Shown: positions 1 through 7,754, counted from the first letter of the stretch. The stretch is 64,000 nucleotides of DNA from RGIG8244 sp045592785 (GCA_045592785.1 JAZNVL010000017.1:1-64000); one strand, 5' to 3'. Numbers and translations: made by a program. Notes: generated by a model not told the origin, from the letters alone.

Positions 1-66
1 CCTGTTGGGTGGTTGGGATTTTGTTTTTTGTGATTAATATAAAATACTATCCCCCAACAGGTTTTT
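1..66 (+). terminator. Inverted repeat with T-rich tail, probable terminator of an upstream gene
   Basis: Nine-base arms CCTGTTGGG (1-9) and CCCAACAGG (53-61) are perfectly complementary and are followed by TTTTTC. The 43-base loop is AT-rich and much longer than in a usual intrinsic terminator, so this may instead be another kind of palindromic element. The gene it would serve lies outside the window. Confidence 0.35.
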
Positions 67-534
67 CAAATATTATATCATATAAAACGAAAATTATTCA
101 CGTTTTATAGTTTATGTAATATAACATATTATTTTGAGAAAAACAAGTGTAAAAATGTGATATTTTTTTGTTGTTTTGTGATATTTTTTCAGAAAGAATT
201 TTTTTTGATTTTTTTATTTGACAAACAAAAAAAACGGTCGTATGTTATGGTCAGAAAGTAAAAGATCGATAACGCGCTAAATCGTAAAATACGGAGTGTA
301 AACGATGAGAAACGCAGAAGGAAACATGAGATCAAACAGACCTGCAAAAGGCATTACGGGTCATTTCATACTTTCCACAACATTCTTCTGCGGGATCCCC
401 GCTCCCACTCCCTGTCAATATTTTCTCACACAAGGTGTAACGCGTTTCTTTCCAGCATTCTGCCGGAGCGCATTACATACAAACCCCCCGGTGATGGTGC
501 CGGGAAAAAACAACTCAGGAACTGGAGGTTCACT
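67..534. other. Gene-poor AT-rich stretch and long leader of the lipoprotein gene
   Basis: Positions 67-215 are very AT-rich with two copies of a TGTGATATTTTTT-like motif near 157 and 177, and no coding potential. A promoter lies at 218-246, so the message for the gene at 535 would have a leader of about 280 bases. The leader contains a possible 77-codon ORF (305-538) that overlaps the lipoprotein start by four bases. Its translation resembles nothing known to me, and I treat it as unproven. Confidence 0.4.
218..246 (+). promoter_or_regulatory. Sigma-70-type promoter upstream of the TRL-like lipoprotein
   Basis: A consensus -35 TTGACA (218-223), a 17-base spacer and -10 TATGTT (241-246) are visible. 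Transcription would start near 253. Confidence 0.55.
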
Positions 535-930
535 ATGAAGAAAACCCTCACTTTTGTTGGTGCAGCGTTTGCTGCGATCGTCATGACCGGTTGTGCTGGA
601 ATCACCACCAATAATGGCGCTGTTTCTCCTATTTCCGCCGGTCCGAATTTCTATTCCGAAGTTTCTGCGAATGCCATGATCCAACCCGTTTCCGGCGACT
701 ATGAAGTCGTGAAACGTGATGTGACGGCATCCGCGGTCCTGAAGAGCTACTTCACAGCGGTCAACATCGGCGATGTGTCTTATGCCACGCTGAAAGCCGC
801 TGCATTGAAACAGGCGCCAGGTGCTCAGGATCTCGTCGACGTCAAAATGGATTACTCCATGAAGAATATCTGCGGGATCAACGAAGTCACAGTTACTTTG
901 ACTGCGACGGCTGTAAAATTCAAGAAGTAA
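535..930 (+). CDS. TRL-like small lipoprotein
   Basis: A 131-residue exported protein. Residues 1-19 form a signal peptide ending in the lipobox MTGC with the cysteine at about 20, so it is probably lipid-anchored. The mature part has the features of the TRL family of small lipoproteins: a Gly-containing N-terminal strand, a central segment beginning near VVKRDVTASAVL, the stretch YATLKAAALKQAPGAQDLVDVKMDY, written here in two halves as YATLKAAALKQAPG and AQDLVDVKMDY, and a C-terminal beta strand ending VTLTATAVKF. The function of TRL proteins is not established. The start follows a strong GGAGG at 524-528. A terminator follows at once, so it is a single-gene unit. The family call is from memory of the pattern. 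Confidence 0.65.
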   Translation: MKKTLTFVGAAFAAIVMTGCAGITTNNGAVSPISAGPNFYSEVSANAMIQPVSGDYEVVKRDVTASAVLKSYFTAVNIGDVSYATLKAAALKQAPGAQDLVDVKMDYSMKNICGINEVTVTLTATAVKFKK

Positions 931-952
931 GGGTCTGATCTGACTCTTCTTC

Positions 953-994
953 CGGCACACGGTGTCACCATCCGCCGTGTGCCGTCTTCATTTT
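953..994 (+). terminator. Intrinsic terminator after the TRL-like gene
   Basis: Perfect ten-base arms CGGCACACGG (953-962) and CCGTGTGCCG (975-984) are followed by TCTTCATTTT. It lies 23 bases after the stop codon. Confidence 0.8.
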
Positions 995-1047
995 AAAAGG
1001 AAAAAAATAAAAAAAATAAAAAAAAATAAAAATTTTTAAAAAAATAT

Positions 1048-1075
1048 TTGAAAATCGTAAAAAACGGTGTAAATT
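1048..1075 (+). promoter_or_regulatory. Promoter of the ribosomal alpha operon
   Basis: The -35 TTGAAA (1048-1053) and -10 TAAATT (1070-1075) are 16 bases apart, within an A-rich stretch. The leader to rpmJ is about 165 bases (1082-1248), contains no obvious ORF, and could hold a regulatory structure. A short imperfect hairpin is visible around 1202-1222. Confidence 0.5.
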
Positions 1076-1248
1076 AATGATTCTGTGCGAAACCGCGGTT
1101 CGGCATGTGGGTGCCGGGACGTATTCCAAGTCGCATAAGAACGGTAAAGAGCCCTTGAATTTTTTGGACACGAGGGATCTTTTGTCGTAGACAGTGAACT
1201 TTGTCCGGGTAAAACCGGGCGGAACAACAAACAGAGACGGTGCCGCTT

Positions 1249-1365
1249 ATGAAAGTTTCGTCATCAATTAAACGCAGGTGTGAATCCTGCCAGATCATCA
1301 GAAGAAATGGCGTGATTCGCGTGGTCTGCAAAAGAAATCCCCGCCACAAACAGAAACAAGGATAA
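1249..1365 (+). CDS. rpmJ: 50S ribosomal protein L36
   Basis: A 38-residue ORF beginning MKVSSSIKRRCESCQ and ending in a very basic tail (CKRNPRHKQKQG). It matches L36: the MKVRxSVK-type start, the CxxC pair at residues 11 and 14, and a later Cys-Lys and His (CK..PRHKQ) that complete the zinc site (the C+ form). L36 binds domain VI of 23S rRNA. It lies 17 bases before rpsM, its usual neighbour, which supports the call. The weakly positioned SD ACAGAGACGG precedes the ATG. It is too short for most ORF callers. Confidence 0.93.
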   Translation: MKVSSSIKRRCESCQIIRRNGVIRVVCKRNPRHKQKQG

Positions 1366-1382
1366 CCGCGGAGTAGCGTAAT

Positions 1383-1817
1383 ATGCCCAGAATCTTAGGA
1401 GTAGACATTCCGATGAACAAGCGCGTGAAGTACGCGCTCCAGACGATCTACGGGATCGGTCCTGCGATTGCAGCCGAGATCGTGGAACGTGCAAAAATCG
1501 ATCCGGATCTGAAAGCGAAAGAGCTTACAGATGAACACATTGCTGCCATTACTGTTCTTCTTCAGAACGACTATGTAGTGGAAGGCGACCTTCGCCGTGA
1601 ACTTGTGACCAACATCCGCCGTTTGCAGAGCATCAACTGCTACCGCGGGATCCGCCACAAGAAAGGTCTTCCCTGCCGTGGACAGCGCACGCAGACGAAT
1701 GCGCGTACCCGTAAGGGCAAGAAGATCACCGTGGGTGCAATCCGTGACAAAACACAGCGTCGTGTTGCTTCTTCCGAAAAGGAAGCAGCGCAGGCCTCCA
1801 CAGCAAAGAAGAAATAA
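1383..1817 (+). CDS. rpsM: 30S ribosomal protein S13
   Basis: A 144-residue protein starting MPRILGVDIPMNKRVKYALQ, with the helix-two-turn-helix KIGP-like region (YGIGPAIAAEI, about residues 23-34) and the basic signature RGIRHKKGLPCRGQRTQTN at about 88-107. S13 sits in the head of the small subunit and contacts the P-site tRNA and the 50S subunit. The protein is some 20 residues longer than the common form because of an Ala/Lys-rich C-terminal tail. The SD GGAGTAG precedes the ATG. Second gene of the rpmJ-rplQ operon. Confidence 0.97.
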   Translation: MPRILGVDIPMNKRVKYALQTIYGIGPAIAAEIVERAKIDPDLKAKELTDEHIAAITVLLQNDYVVEGDLRRELVTNIRRLQSINCYRGIRHKKGLPCRGQRTQTNARTRKGKKITVGAIRDKTQRRVASSEKEAAQASTAKKK

Positions 1818-1875
1818 TTCTGTGTATACAGGATTGTTTGCAGCGTAAAGAAAACGAATCGAAAGGTCAAATACT

Positions 1876-2328
1876 ATGGCTGAAGAAAACATGGACAAGG
1901 CAGCAGAAGTTGCTGCTTCTGCCCCTGAAGCAGTGGAAACGGCTGCTTCTGCGAGTGAAAAACGCAAAAAAACCGGTCGCCATGTGCCCTCCGGGATTGC
2001 GTTTGTGCATGCCACATTCAATAATACAAAAGTCACGTTCACCGATTTGCATGGTAATGTTCTCTGCTGGTCCAGCTCCGGTAAAAACGGTTTCAAAGGA
2101 TCCCGCAAGAGCACCGCTTATGCCGCTCAGGTCGTTGCCGCTGATGCCGCAAAAAAGGCAGAAGCTCTCGGCATGAAGGACGTGGAAGTGCGTATCAATG
2201 GACCGGGAGCAGGTCGCGAATCTGCGGTCCGCGGTATCGCATCTGTCGGCATGGAAATCAATGCTATCAAGGATATCACGCCGGTCCCGCATAACGGATG
2301 CCGTCCGCCGAAACGCAGACGTGTCTGA
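1876..2328 (+). CDS. rpsK: 30S ribosomal protein S11
   Basis: A 150-residue protein. The core from about residue 35 is typical S11: VPSGIAFVHATFNNTKVTF, a glycine-rich SSSGKNGFKGSRKSTAYAAQ segment, and a basic C-terminus ending TPVPHNGCRPPKRRRV. S11 lies on the platform of the 30S subunit next to the Shine-Dalgarno helix. The first 34 residues are an Ala/Glu-rich acidic extension absent from most S11 proteins. The gene follows rpsM by 58 bases. Where rpsD commonly follows, there is only an 86-base gap here. Confidence 0.97.
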   Translation: MAEENMDKAAEVAASAPEAVETAASASEKRKKTGRHVPSGIAFVHATFNNTKVTFTDLHGNVLCWSSSGKNGFKGSRKSTAYAAQVVAADAAKKAEALGMKDVEVRINGPGAGRESAVRGIASVGMEINAIKDITPVPHNGCRPPKRRRV

Positions 2329-2414
2329 TGCAAGTTTCACTGGCCCGGCAGGTTGTATCCTGCCGCGTGAAGAAGAAACCCTGGATTCCAACATAATAAC
2401 CGGAGGTAACCAAT

Positions 2415-3431
2415 ATGGCTTCCATGAATGATTTTCCCATGCCCAATTCAGTGGAGATGGAAAGAGAAACAGCAACGGATAAATATGCGAAGTTTGTCGC
2501 TTCTCCGTTCCAGAGCGGTTTCGGACATACTGTCGGAAACGCACTGCGCCGTGTTCTCCTCTCCTCATTGGAAGGTTCAGCTATTTCCGCAGTCCGGATC
2601 GATGGAACAACGCACGAGTTTTCCTCACTTCCGAACGTTGTCGAAGATGTGACTGAAATCATTCTCAATTTGAAGAAAGTGAAACTCAAACTTCATGATG
2701 ACACGATCAAAACGCTGGAAATCAAGAAGAATGAGGCTGGCCCTGTAACTGCCAGCGACATTATCAATGACGGTACGGTTGACATCATCAACCCGGAACA
2801 GATCATTTGTACGCTTGACAAGGCTGTGCCTTTCCGTGCGGAAATCGAAATTTCCAAAGGACGCGGCTGGCGTTTGGCGGAAAAGAACAAACGTGCGGAA
2901 CATTCCCTGGGAACAATTCCTGTGGACTGCCTTTACAGTCCTGTGACACTGGTCCGCTATCAGGTGGGTTCCGCCCGTGTCGGAGAAGAAACCGAAAAAG
3001 ACTCTCTGACTCTTGAAATCTACACAGATGGTCGGGTCACTCCCCAGGATGCGTTGAAGAAGGCGACCAAGATCCTCGCCGATCACCTCAATCCGTTCCT
3101 CGGCAATGAAAAACCGGCATCTCCCGGACTCTCACCGGAAGATCAGAATCTGTTGAAGACTCTGACTCAGGATGTGGATTCTCTGGAATTGTCTGTCCGT
3201 GCCATGAACTGCTTGAATACAGCAAATATCAAGCTTCTTGGTGAGCTCTGCCTGAAATCGGAATCCAAGATGTTGAAATACCGTAACTTCGGCAAAAAAT
3301 CTTTGGATGAGATCAAGGAAAGACTCGAAAAGATGAATTTGCAGTTGGATATGAACTTCAGTGAAAATCTGAAAAATGCGATCCTGGCGGAAGCCGAACG
3401 TGCCAAAGCCTCCAAGAAAGAGGAAATCTAA
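2415..3431 (+). CDS. rpoA: RNA polymerase alpha subunit
   Basis: At 338 residues this is the usual length. The N-terminal dimerisation domain (about 1-235) carries the FGHTVGNALRRVLLSSLEGSA signature, seen here as FGHTVGNALRRVLL then SSLEGSA near residue 37. After a linker, the C-terminal domain (about 255-325) has LSVRAMNCL and FGKKSLDEI, the helix-hairpin-helix face that contacts UP elements; the Arg equivalent to the key DNA-binding Arg is present. It assembles the polymerase core. A strong GGAGG precedes the start. The gap to rpsK holds a perfect hairpin, CGGCAGG/CCTGCCG at 2346-2365. Confidence 0.98.
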   Translation: MASMNDFPMPNSVEMERETATDKYAKFVASPFQSGFGHTVGNALRRVLLSSLEGSAISAVRIDGTTHEFSSLPNVVEDVTEIILNLKKVKLKLHDDTIKTLEIKKNEAGPVTASDIINDGTVDIINPEQIICTLDKAVPFRAEIEISKGRGWRLAEKNKRAEHSLGTIPVDCLYSPVTLVRYQVGSARVGEETEKDSLTLEIYTDGRVTPQDALKKATKILADHLNPFLGNEKPASPGLSPEDQNLLKTLTQDVDSLELSVRAMNCLNTANIKLLGELCLKSESKMLKYRNFGKKSLDEIKERLEKMNLQLDMNFSENLKNAILAEAERAKASKKEEI

Positions 3432-3436
3432 GAACT

Positions 3437-3871
3437 ATGAGACACCTCAAACATACAGCAAAATTGAACCGCAACTGCGGTCACCGTAAAGCGATGCTCG
3501 TCAATCTGGCTTGCAGCCTGATCGAACACGACCGCATCGAAACAACCGTAATCCGTGCGAAAGAACTCCGTCGTTTCGTGGAACGTCTGATCACTCTCGC
3601 GAAAAAAGGCGGCGATCACCGCCGCAGACTGGCTTATGCCAAGCTGAAAATCAATACCCCCTCTGACAAAGCACAGGCGAAAAAAGCCGTCCTCAAGAAA
3701 CTCTTCGAAGACCTGGCTGTCCGCTTCGCTGCACGTCCCGGCGGTTATACACGCATCATCCGTAACGGCGCACGCGTCGGTGACGGTTCTCCGATGTGCT
3801 TCATCGAGTTTGTGGAAGCGGATGCCGCTGCTGCAGCTCCTGCCGCTGAAGAGGCCCCGAAAGCGGAATAA
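3437..3871 (+). CDS. rplQ: 50S ribosomal protein L17
   Basis: A 144-residue protein beginning MRHLKHTAKLNRNCGHRKAM, followed by LVNLACSLIEHDRIETTVIRAKELRRFVE, split here as LVNLACSLIEHDRIE and TTVIRAKELRRFVE. It is typical bacterial L17, which lies near the exit tunnel. The C-terminal 20 residues are an Ala/Glu tail beyond the normal end. It starts 5 bases after rpoA and ends the operon before a strong bidirectional terminator. Confidence 0.97.
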   Translation: MRHLKHTAKLNRNCGHRKAMLVNLACSLIEHDRIETTVIRAKELRRFVERLITLAKKGGDHRRRLAYAKLKINTPSDKAQAKKAVLKKLFEDLAVRFAARPGGYTRIIRNGARVGDGSPMCFIEFVEADAAAAAPAAEEAPKAE

Positions 3872-3891
3872 GTTCCACTTTCCTGATACAG

Positions 3892-3930
3892 AAAATCCCC
3901 GATGCCATTACGGCGCCGGGGATTTTTTTT
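3892..3930. terminator. Bidirectional terminator between rplQ and the minus-strand lipoprotein gene
   Basis: AAAATCCCCG (3892-3901) pairs with CGGGGATTTT (3917-3926), followed by further T residues. The A-run on one side and T-run on the other allow termination in both directions between convergent genes. Confidence 0.85.
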
Positions 3931-3938
3931 CTTTGATT

Positions 3939-4475
3939 TTACTTGGAAATGTTGCGCGGGGGAGGCGGGGGGACCGTTCGTTTCGGATCAAGCAGATGCC
4001 GTGGTTTTTCCACAACATTTCCTTTGGAATCGGTCATGGTTTCGGGTGGCGGACCGTCTTTGAAGAGGTCTTCCAACTGTACGGGTTTCCCCTCCGCCCG
4101 TACCAGAAGATCGAATCGGTCCCGGACCTGACTGCCGTGCCGGTCGCTGTATTCCAGCGAGATCCCGGCGAAGCCACCGTTGGTGACACGGTATCGGTAC
4201 TGGATCACTTTTTCCATTTTCTTTGTGGCAAGATTTTCCGCTTTACCCTGTACAATGTCGGTACGGATCAGTACATTGGGGTTCACGGGTTTGGCTTCCC
4301 GCCAGAATAAGCCGGATGTATCACCGTTGACGGGGAGCGTGACTGTGATCAGATCACCGGCGCGGCAATCCAGAGTAGCTCCGGATTGTGCGGGTGCGAA
4401 ATCATATTGTACCGGGGTTGGCGTAAAACATCCGGTAAGGAGAATAAGCGCAGCGATTCCGGCAATGACCCTCAT
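3939..4475 (-). CDS. Lipoprotein with a chagasin-like (I42) domain, putative protease inhibitor
   Basis: A 178-residue protein. A short signal peptide ends in the lipobox LLTGC, with Cys at about 16. Residues 35-130 resemble the Ig-like fold of the I42 chagasin family of cysteine-protease inhibitors: RAGDLITVTLPVNGDTSGLFW corresponds to the first inhibitory loop (GDxxxVxLxxNxTTGxxW in the family), and ISLEYSDRHGSQVRDRFDLLV to the last loop and strand. The central GxxG loop is not clear, so this is a divergent member or only a fold look-alike. The C-terminus is Pro-rich. It is the last gene of the operon starting at 7550, 4 bases after a thioesterase. SD AGAGGA is present. Confidence 0.5.
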   Translation of the reverse strand: MRVIAGIAALILLTGCFTPTPVQYDFAPAQSGATLDCRAGDLITVTLPVNGDTSGLFWREAKPVNPNVLIRTDIVQGKAENLATKKMEKVIQYRYRVTNGGFAGISLEYSDRHGSQVRDRFDLLVRAEGKPVQLEDLFKDGPPPETMTDSKGNVVEKPRHLLDPKRTVPPPPPRNISK

Positions 4476-4479
4476 AGAT

Positions 4480-4899
4480 TTATTCCTCTGTTTCGAAAAA
4501 GGGTTTTCCCAGGAAAAATGCGGTCATGGTCCCGTGGGCGATCAGACGTTTGTTATCATCGAAGACCTGCACGGTAAACACGCCGGACCGTTTTCCCCTG
4601 GAAACGACATCGGCGATGGCGGTATAAGACGTGCTGAGTCCGGGGCGGACGTAGGAGATATTGCTGTTCATACCGATCGCCTGTTCGCCGTATGAGTTTG
4701 CTGCACCGGCGAAAACGAAATCGGCGAAGGTATAAAGTGCGCCGCCCTGGGTTACGCCCAATCCGTTGCAATGATCTTTTCCGGCGGTAAAGGATCCTTC
4801 GGCATGACCTTCGGCGATGGATGTTATCATCATATCGTTTACGGCGGCGAAGCGGTCATTTTCATTCAGGAAAGAGCGGAGTTTTTCAAGGTATGACAT
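4480..4899 (-). CDS. PaaI-type hotdog thioesterase
   Basis: A 139-residue single hotdog domain. The PaaI signature is clear: NGLGVTQGGALYTFADFVFAGAANS at about residues 45-69 (in two parts NGLGVTQGGALYTF and ADFVFAGAANS), with the conserved Asn and Gly-Gly before the long central helix. The helix carries Asp rather than the Glu of other subfamilies. Such enzymes hydrolyse small acyl- or aryl-acyl-CoA esters as tetramers; the substrate cannot be read here. The gene is 18 bases after the CPBP gene, in the same operon. Confidence 0.85.
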   Translation of the reverse strand: MSYLEKLRSFLNENDRFAAVNDMMITSIAEGHAEGSFTAGKDHCNGLGVTQGGALYTFADFVFAGAANSYGEQAIGMNSNISYVRPGLSTSYTAIADVVSRGKRSGVFTVQVFDDNKRLIAHGTMTAFFLGKPFFETEE

Positions 4900-4917
4900 C
4901 GTACAAAACTTTCCGTG

Positions 4918-5640
4918 TTATATATCTGAAAGCAGGTTGTGGGCCAGCATGATCAGCAAAACATTACTGGCATTGAAGAGAGAATGGATCAGGATCGGCG
5001 TGAGCAGCGAACCTGTTTTCCGCATTGTTCCCTGCAGGATCAATCCCATGACGAACAGGGCGGGCGCATGGAGCAGATTGCAGTGAAGTGCTGAAAACGT
5101 TGCGGCGGTGATCACGGCAGCGGTATGATAATTGAAGAACATATTTACTTTTGCAAAGAAGAATCTGCGGAACATACATTCTTCGGTGACGGGAGCAATG
5201 ATCACGGCGGAAAAGATGATCATCAGAGCTTGAGGTGAGTACGGGTTTTTCCGGATCAAATCCGGCAGGGACTGCTGCGGCAATTCAATATTCAGATATT
5301 TGCCGGCAGTGTGCATTGCATAGCCGAGGCTCAATGAGGCAACAAGAAGAAAAAGCACGGCTGTAACGATGGGCATGACGGGAAACGGGGAGGGGATATT
5401 CCATTGGAATTTTTCTTTCAGCGGGATATTCCGGAAGGTGCAGGCACTGATCCCCAGCAGCGCAATATTCAGAAATTGCGGCAGGAAGAGTTTGACAGAA
5501 AATGGAAGAGCGATCTTGAAATAATCAACGAAAAACGGGAAGAGGAAGTTATTCAGGAGGCAAAGAGCGCATACGGCATAGAAGCCAGCGGAGATCCATT
5601 GCCGTATTGCGCTATCTTCTGTTGATGACACGGTGTTCAT
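4918..5640 (-). CDS. CPBP family intramembrane glutamic endopeptidase
   Basis: A 240-residue membrane protein with about seven hydrophobic segments. All CPBP (Abi/Rce1-like) motifs are present: EECMFRRFFF (the EExxxR motif, about residue 153), FSALH (the FxxxH motif, about 182) and HSLFNAS (HxxxN/S, about 217). Members cleave near membranes and take part in protein maturation or bacteriocin immunity. The target here is unknown. Its ATG overlaps the stop of the preceding transferase gene by four bases (ATGA), which suggests translational coupling. Confidence 0.88.
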   Translation of the reverse strand: MNTVSSTEDSAIRQWISAGFYAVCALCLLNNFLFPFFVDYFKIALPFSVKLFLPQFLNIALLGISACTFRNIPLKEKFQWNIPSPFPVMPIVTAVLFLLVASLSLGYAMHTAGKYLNIELPQQSLPDLIRKNPYSPQALMIIFSAVIIAPVTEECMFRRFFFAKVNMFFNYHTAAVITAATFSALHCNLLHAPALFVMGLILQGTMRKTGSLLTPILIHSLFNASNVLLIMLAHNLLSDI

Positions 5641-7550
5641 TGTTCGACTTTTGCGTTCAATTCGTCAATACTGCAAGTGAAGATCTGGACTTCAACGTTT
5701 TTTGTTTTTGCGAAATCCACAAGTTGCTGTTTGCGTTCTTCGGAGATACTGCGCAGCGCAATGACCAGACGATCGAATGGTTTCCGCTGATAAATTTCTT
5801 CCATATCATCTATCCCGCCAAGTACCTGGAATCCGTATACGGAAAGATGATGGAGGACAAAGTCATCGTCTATGATCCCCAGGATTTCCGGAATCGGTTT
5901 ATTGGATGCCAGAGGACCGGAAAATATGTTTGTAAGATACAATCTGCAGAAGAGTCCGCCGCCGTAGATCATGGTGCGGCATGTTTTCTTATCGGCAGCC
6001 CGGCTTTGAATATACATTTTGCGGAACCCGAAACTTTCCAGATAGCGGAGCAGGAACCGTTCGCCGGAGATCAATGCGCATGCCATGAAGAAGAAGAGAA
6101 GATAGAATATGATCAGCATCTGGAGTTCTTCTTTGGAGAAATCGTATTTGTACGCGCAGAGCAGATAGATCGTAGTGAATCCGATCGCGCCCGCAAAAAT
6201 ACAAAGGCGGATCAGTTTGTAATATTGCGAGATCCCGGCGCGGAGCCAGAATGTCTGATAGATCCCGGAAATACACAGACAAGCCGTGAACGGACCTACA
6301 AAGATGAGGATGTAGTAAAGAGAGACCGGATTATAGAGGAGTGGGGGGAACAGTAAAACCGCGGCAAAGAAAGAAGCGCTTACAAGGATACAGTCGATGA
6401 CCGGATGTACTGCAGTCAGGATGAAATTCTTGTGGGGGACGGAAAACCCTTTTGCAACGCAACTGACCGTATCCAGGATCTCAATGTGAGCATACCGGAT
6501 GAATGTGAAAATGGCGATAAGGAAAAGAACGAAAACGAGGGCGGGGAGATGTTGTTCCAGGAAAACGGATCCCATGGCGATCAGAGAGAGAAGCGTGGCG
6601 AGGGAGTAAATGATGTACGCCGTTTTTCTCTGCGATCCCTGTTCTTTCATAATACGGTGATGAAGATGGTCATGGTCACCTTCCATGATACTGACGGAGG
6701 TGTCATGTTTGATATACCGCCGGAAGAATCTGCGCCAGATGGCGAGGAATACGTCGAAAATAGGGATCCCGATCGCGATCAGGGGAACAAGCAAACTGGT
6801 CATTGTCACTGCTTTGGACGAAGCGGACATACTGGTGAATGCAAAGAAAAGCCCGAGGAACATACTTCCGGTATCACCCATAAAGATTCTGGCAGGTGAG
6901 AAGTTGTACCGGAGGAATCCCAGGCATGAACCGCAAAAGACCAGCAGGATAACCACATGCAGTGCGCTGGAATGATTGAGCGCGCCCCATACAGCCAGAG
7001 AGAATGATGCAATGGAAGCCAGACCGGCAGCGATCCCATCCAGTCCGTCGATCAGGTTGAACGCATTGATGATCCCGATGACCCAGCAAACGGTGAGAGG
7101 CATTCCGACGAACCAGGGCAGACTGTAGTCAAGGATACAGTGTATGCCGCATCCTGTCCAATAGAAGAAACAGCCGATGACGATTTGAACGATGAGTTTG
7201 ACGATACTGCGGAGTTCATACTTGTCATCCAATATGCCCGTGATTCCCAGCACGACCGCAGCGATGGCAAATTTACCCAGAGAAAGAAGGATATCCTGAT
7301 TGCCTTTGGAGAGCGGATATTCCAGATTTCCGAAAATGACCAGTGTCATGCTGATGAAGAATGCAAGGATGATGGCAATACCGCCACCACGGGGAACCGC
7401 CCGTTCATGCTGATGACGTCCCCGGGGCAGGTCGATCAGCCCGAACCGCGGGAGGATGGAAATGCACAACCTGGTACCGAGCATAGCGACCAGGACAGCA
7501 GCCAATGGATAAGGGATCCACTTTACAGAAGAAGCGATAAATTCCAACAT
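5637..7550 (-). CDS. WecA/TagO-like polyprenyl-phosphate sugar-1-phosphate transferase fused to a C-terminal membrane and nucleotide-binding module
   Basis: A protein of 637 residues. The N-terminal 330 residues are a multi-span WecA/MraY-family transferase moving a HexNAc-1-phosphate to undecaprenyl phosphate. The motifs are PRGGG, the Asp pair DDKYEL, NAFNLIDGLDGIAAGL, FMGDTGSMFLG and HDHLHHR. The rest (about 360-637) has four or five more membrane helices and then a soluble domain (IYGGGLFCRLYL, EILGIIDDD, VLGGIDDMEEI, FDRLVIALRS). This resembles the CoA_binding_3-type Rossmann domain that precedes CapD/FlaA1-type epimerases or initiating transferases. I place the start at 7550 because GGAG precedes that ATG and the promoter start point lies near 7588; an upstream in-frame TTG at 7592 would fall outside the transcript. 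Confidence 0.85.
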   Translation of the reverse strand: MLEFIASSVKWIPYPLAAVLVAMLGTRLCISILPRFGLIDLPRGRHQHERAVPRGGGIAIILAFFISMTLVIFGNLEYPLSKGNQDILLSLGKFAIAAVVLGITGILDDKYELRSIVKLIVQIVIGCFFYWTGCGIHCILDYSLPWFVGMPLTVCWVIGIINAFNLIDGLDGIAAGLASIASFSLAVWGALNHSSALHVVILLVFCGSCLGFLRYNFSPARIFMGDTGSMFLGLFFAFTSMSASSKAVTMTSLLVPLIAIGIPIFDVFLAIWRRFFRRYIKHDTSVSIMEGDHDHLHHRIMKEQGSQRKTAYIIYSLATLLSLIAMGSVFLEQHLPALVFVLFLIAIFTFIRYAHIEILDTVSCVAKGFSVPHKNFILTAVHPVIDCILVSASFFAAVLLFPPLLYNPVSLYYILIFVGPFTACLCISGIYQTFWLRAGISQYYKLIRLCIFAGAIGFTTIYLLCAYKYDFSKEELQMLIIFYLLFFFMACALISGERFLLRYLESFGFRKMYIQSRAADKKTCRTMIYGGGLFCRLYLTNIFSGPLASNKPIPEILGIIDDDFVLHHLSVYGFQVLGGIDDMEEIYQRKPFDRLVIALRSISEERKQQLVDFAKTKNVEVQIFTCSIDELNAKVEQ

Positions 7551-7594
7551 AAGCAGAGTCTCCGTGATAAGAAATGAAACGTAAACTTTCAATT

Positions 7595-7623
7595 AATATA
7601 CATGCGGTTTCCTGTAATTTCAA
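7595..7623 (-). promoter_or_regulatory. Promoter of the transferase-CPBP-thioesterase operon
   Basis: On the minus strand, TTGAAA (7618-7623) and TATATT (7595-7600) are separated by 17 bases. The predicted start is near 7588, about 38 bases before the chosen ATG. Confidence 0.6.
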
Positions 7624-7673
7624 GAATAAAGAAAAATTTTCAGTTCTGAAACAAGGTTTTTTGTGCTTTTTAT

Positions 7674-7702
7674 TTGAAAAAAGCGGGAACATGGGTTATA
7701 TT
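7674..7702 (+). promoter_or_regulatory. Promoter of the pfp operon
   Basis: TTGAAA (7674-7679), a 17-base spacer and TATATT (7697-7702) are visible. The predicted start is near 7709. Confidence 0.6.
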
Positions 7703-7716
7703 ATCACCGTATACCA

Positions 7717-7728
7717 TGTAACGTTACA
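7717..7728. promoter_or_regulatory. Perfect palindrome in the pfp leader, possible LacI/GalR-type operator
   Basis: TGTAACGTTACA is a perfect 12-base palindrome with a central CpG, a few bases downstream of the predicted pfp start point. The shape matches operators of LacI/GalR-family regulators, which have a central CG. No such regulator is encoded in the window. Confidence 0.4.
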
Positions 7729-7754
7729 AATCCATTAACACAAAGGAATCAATC

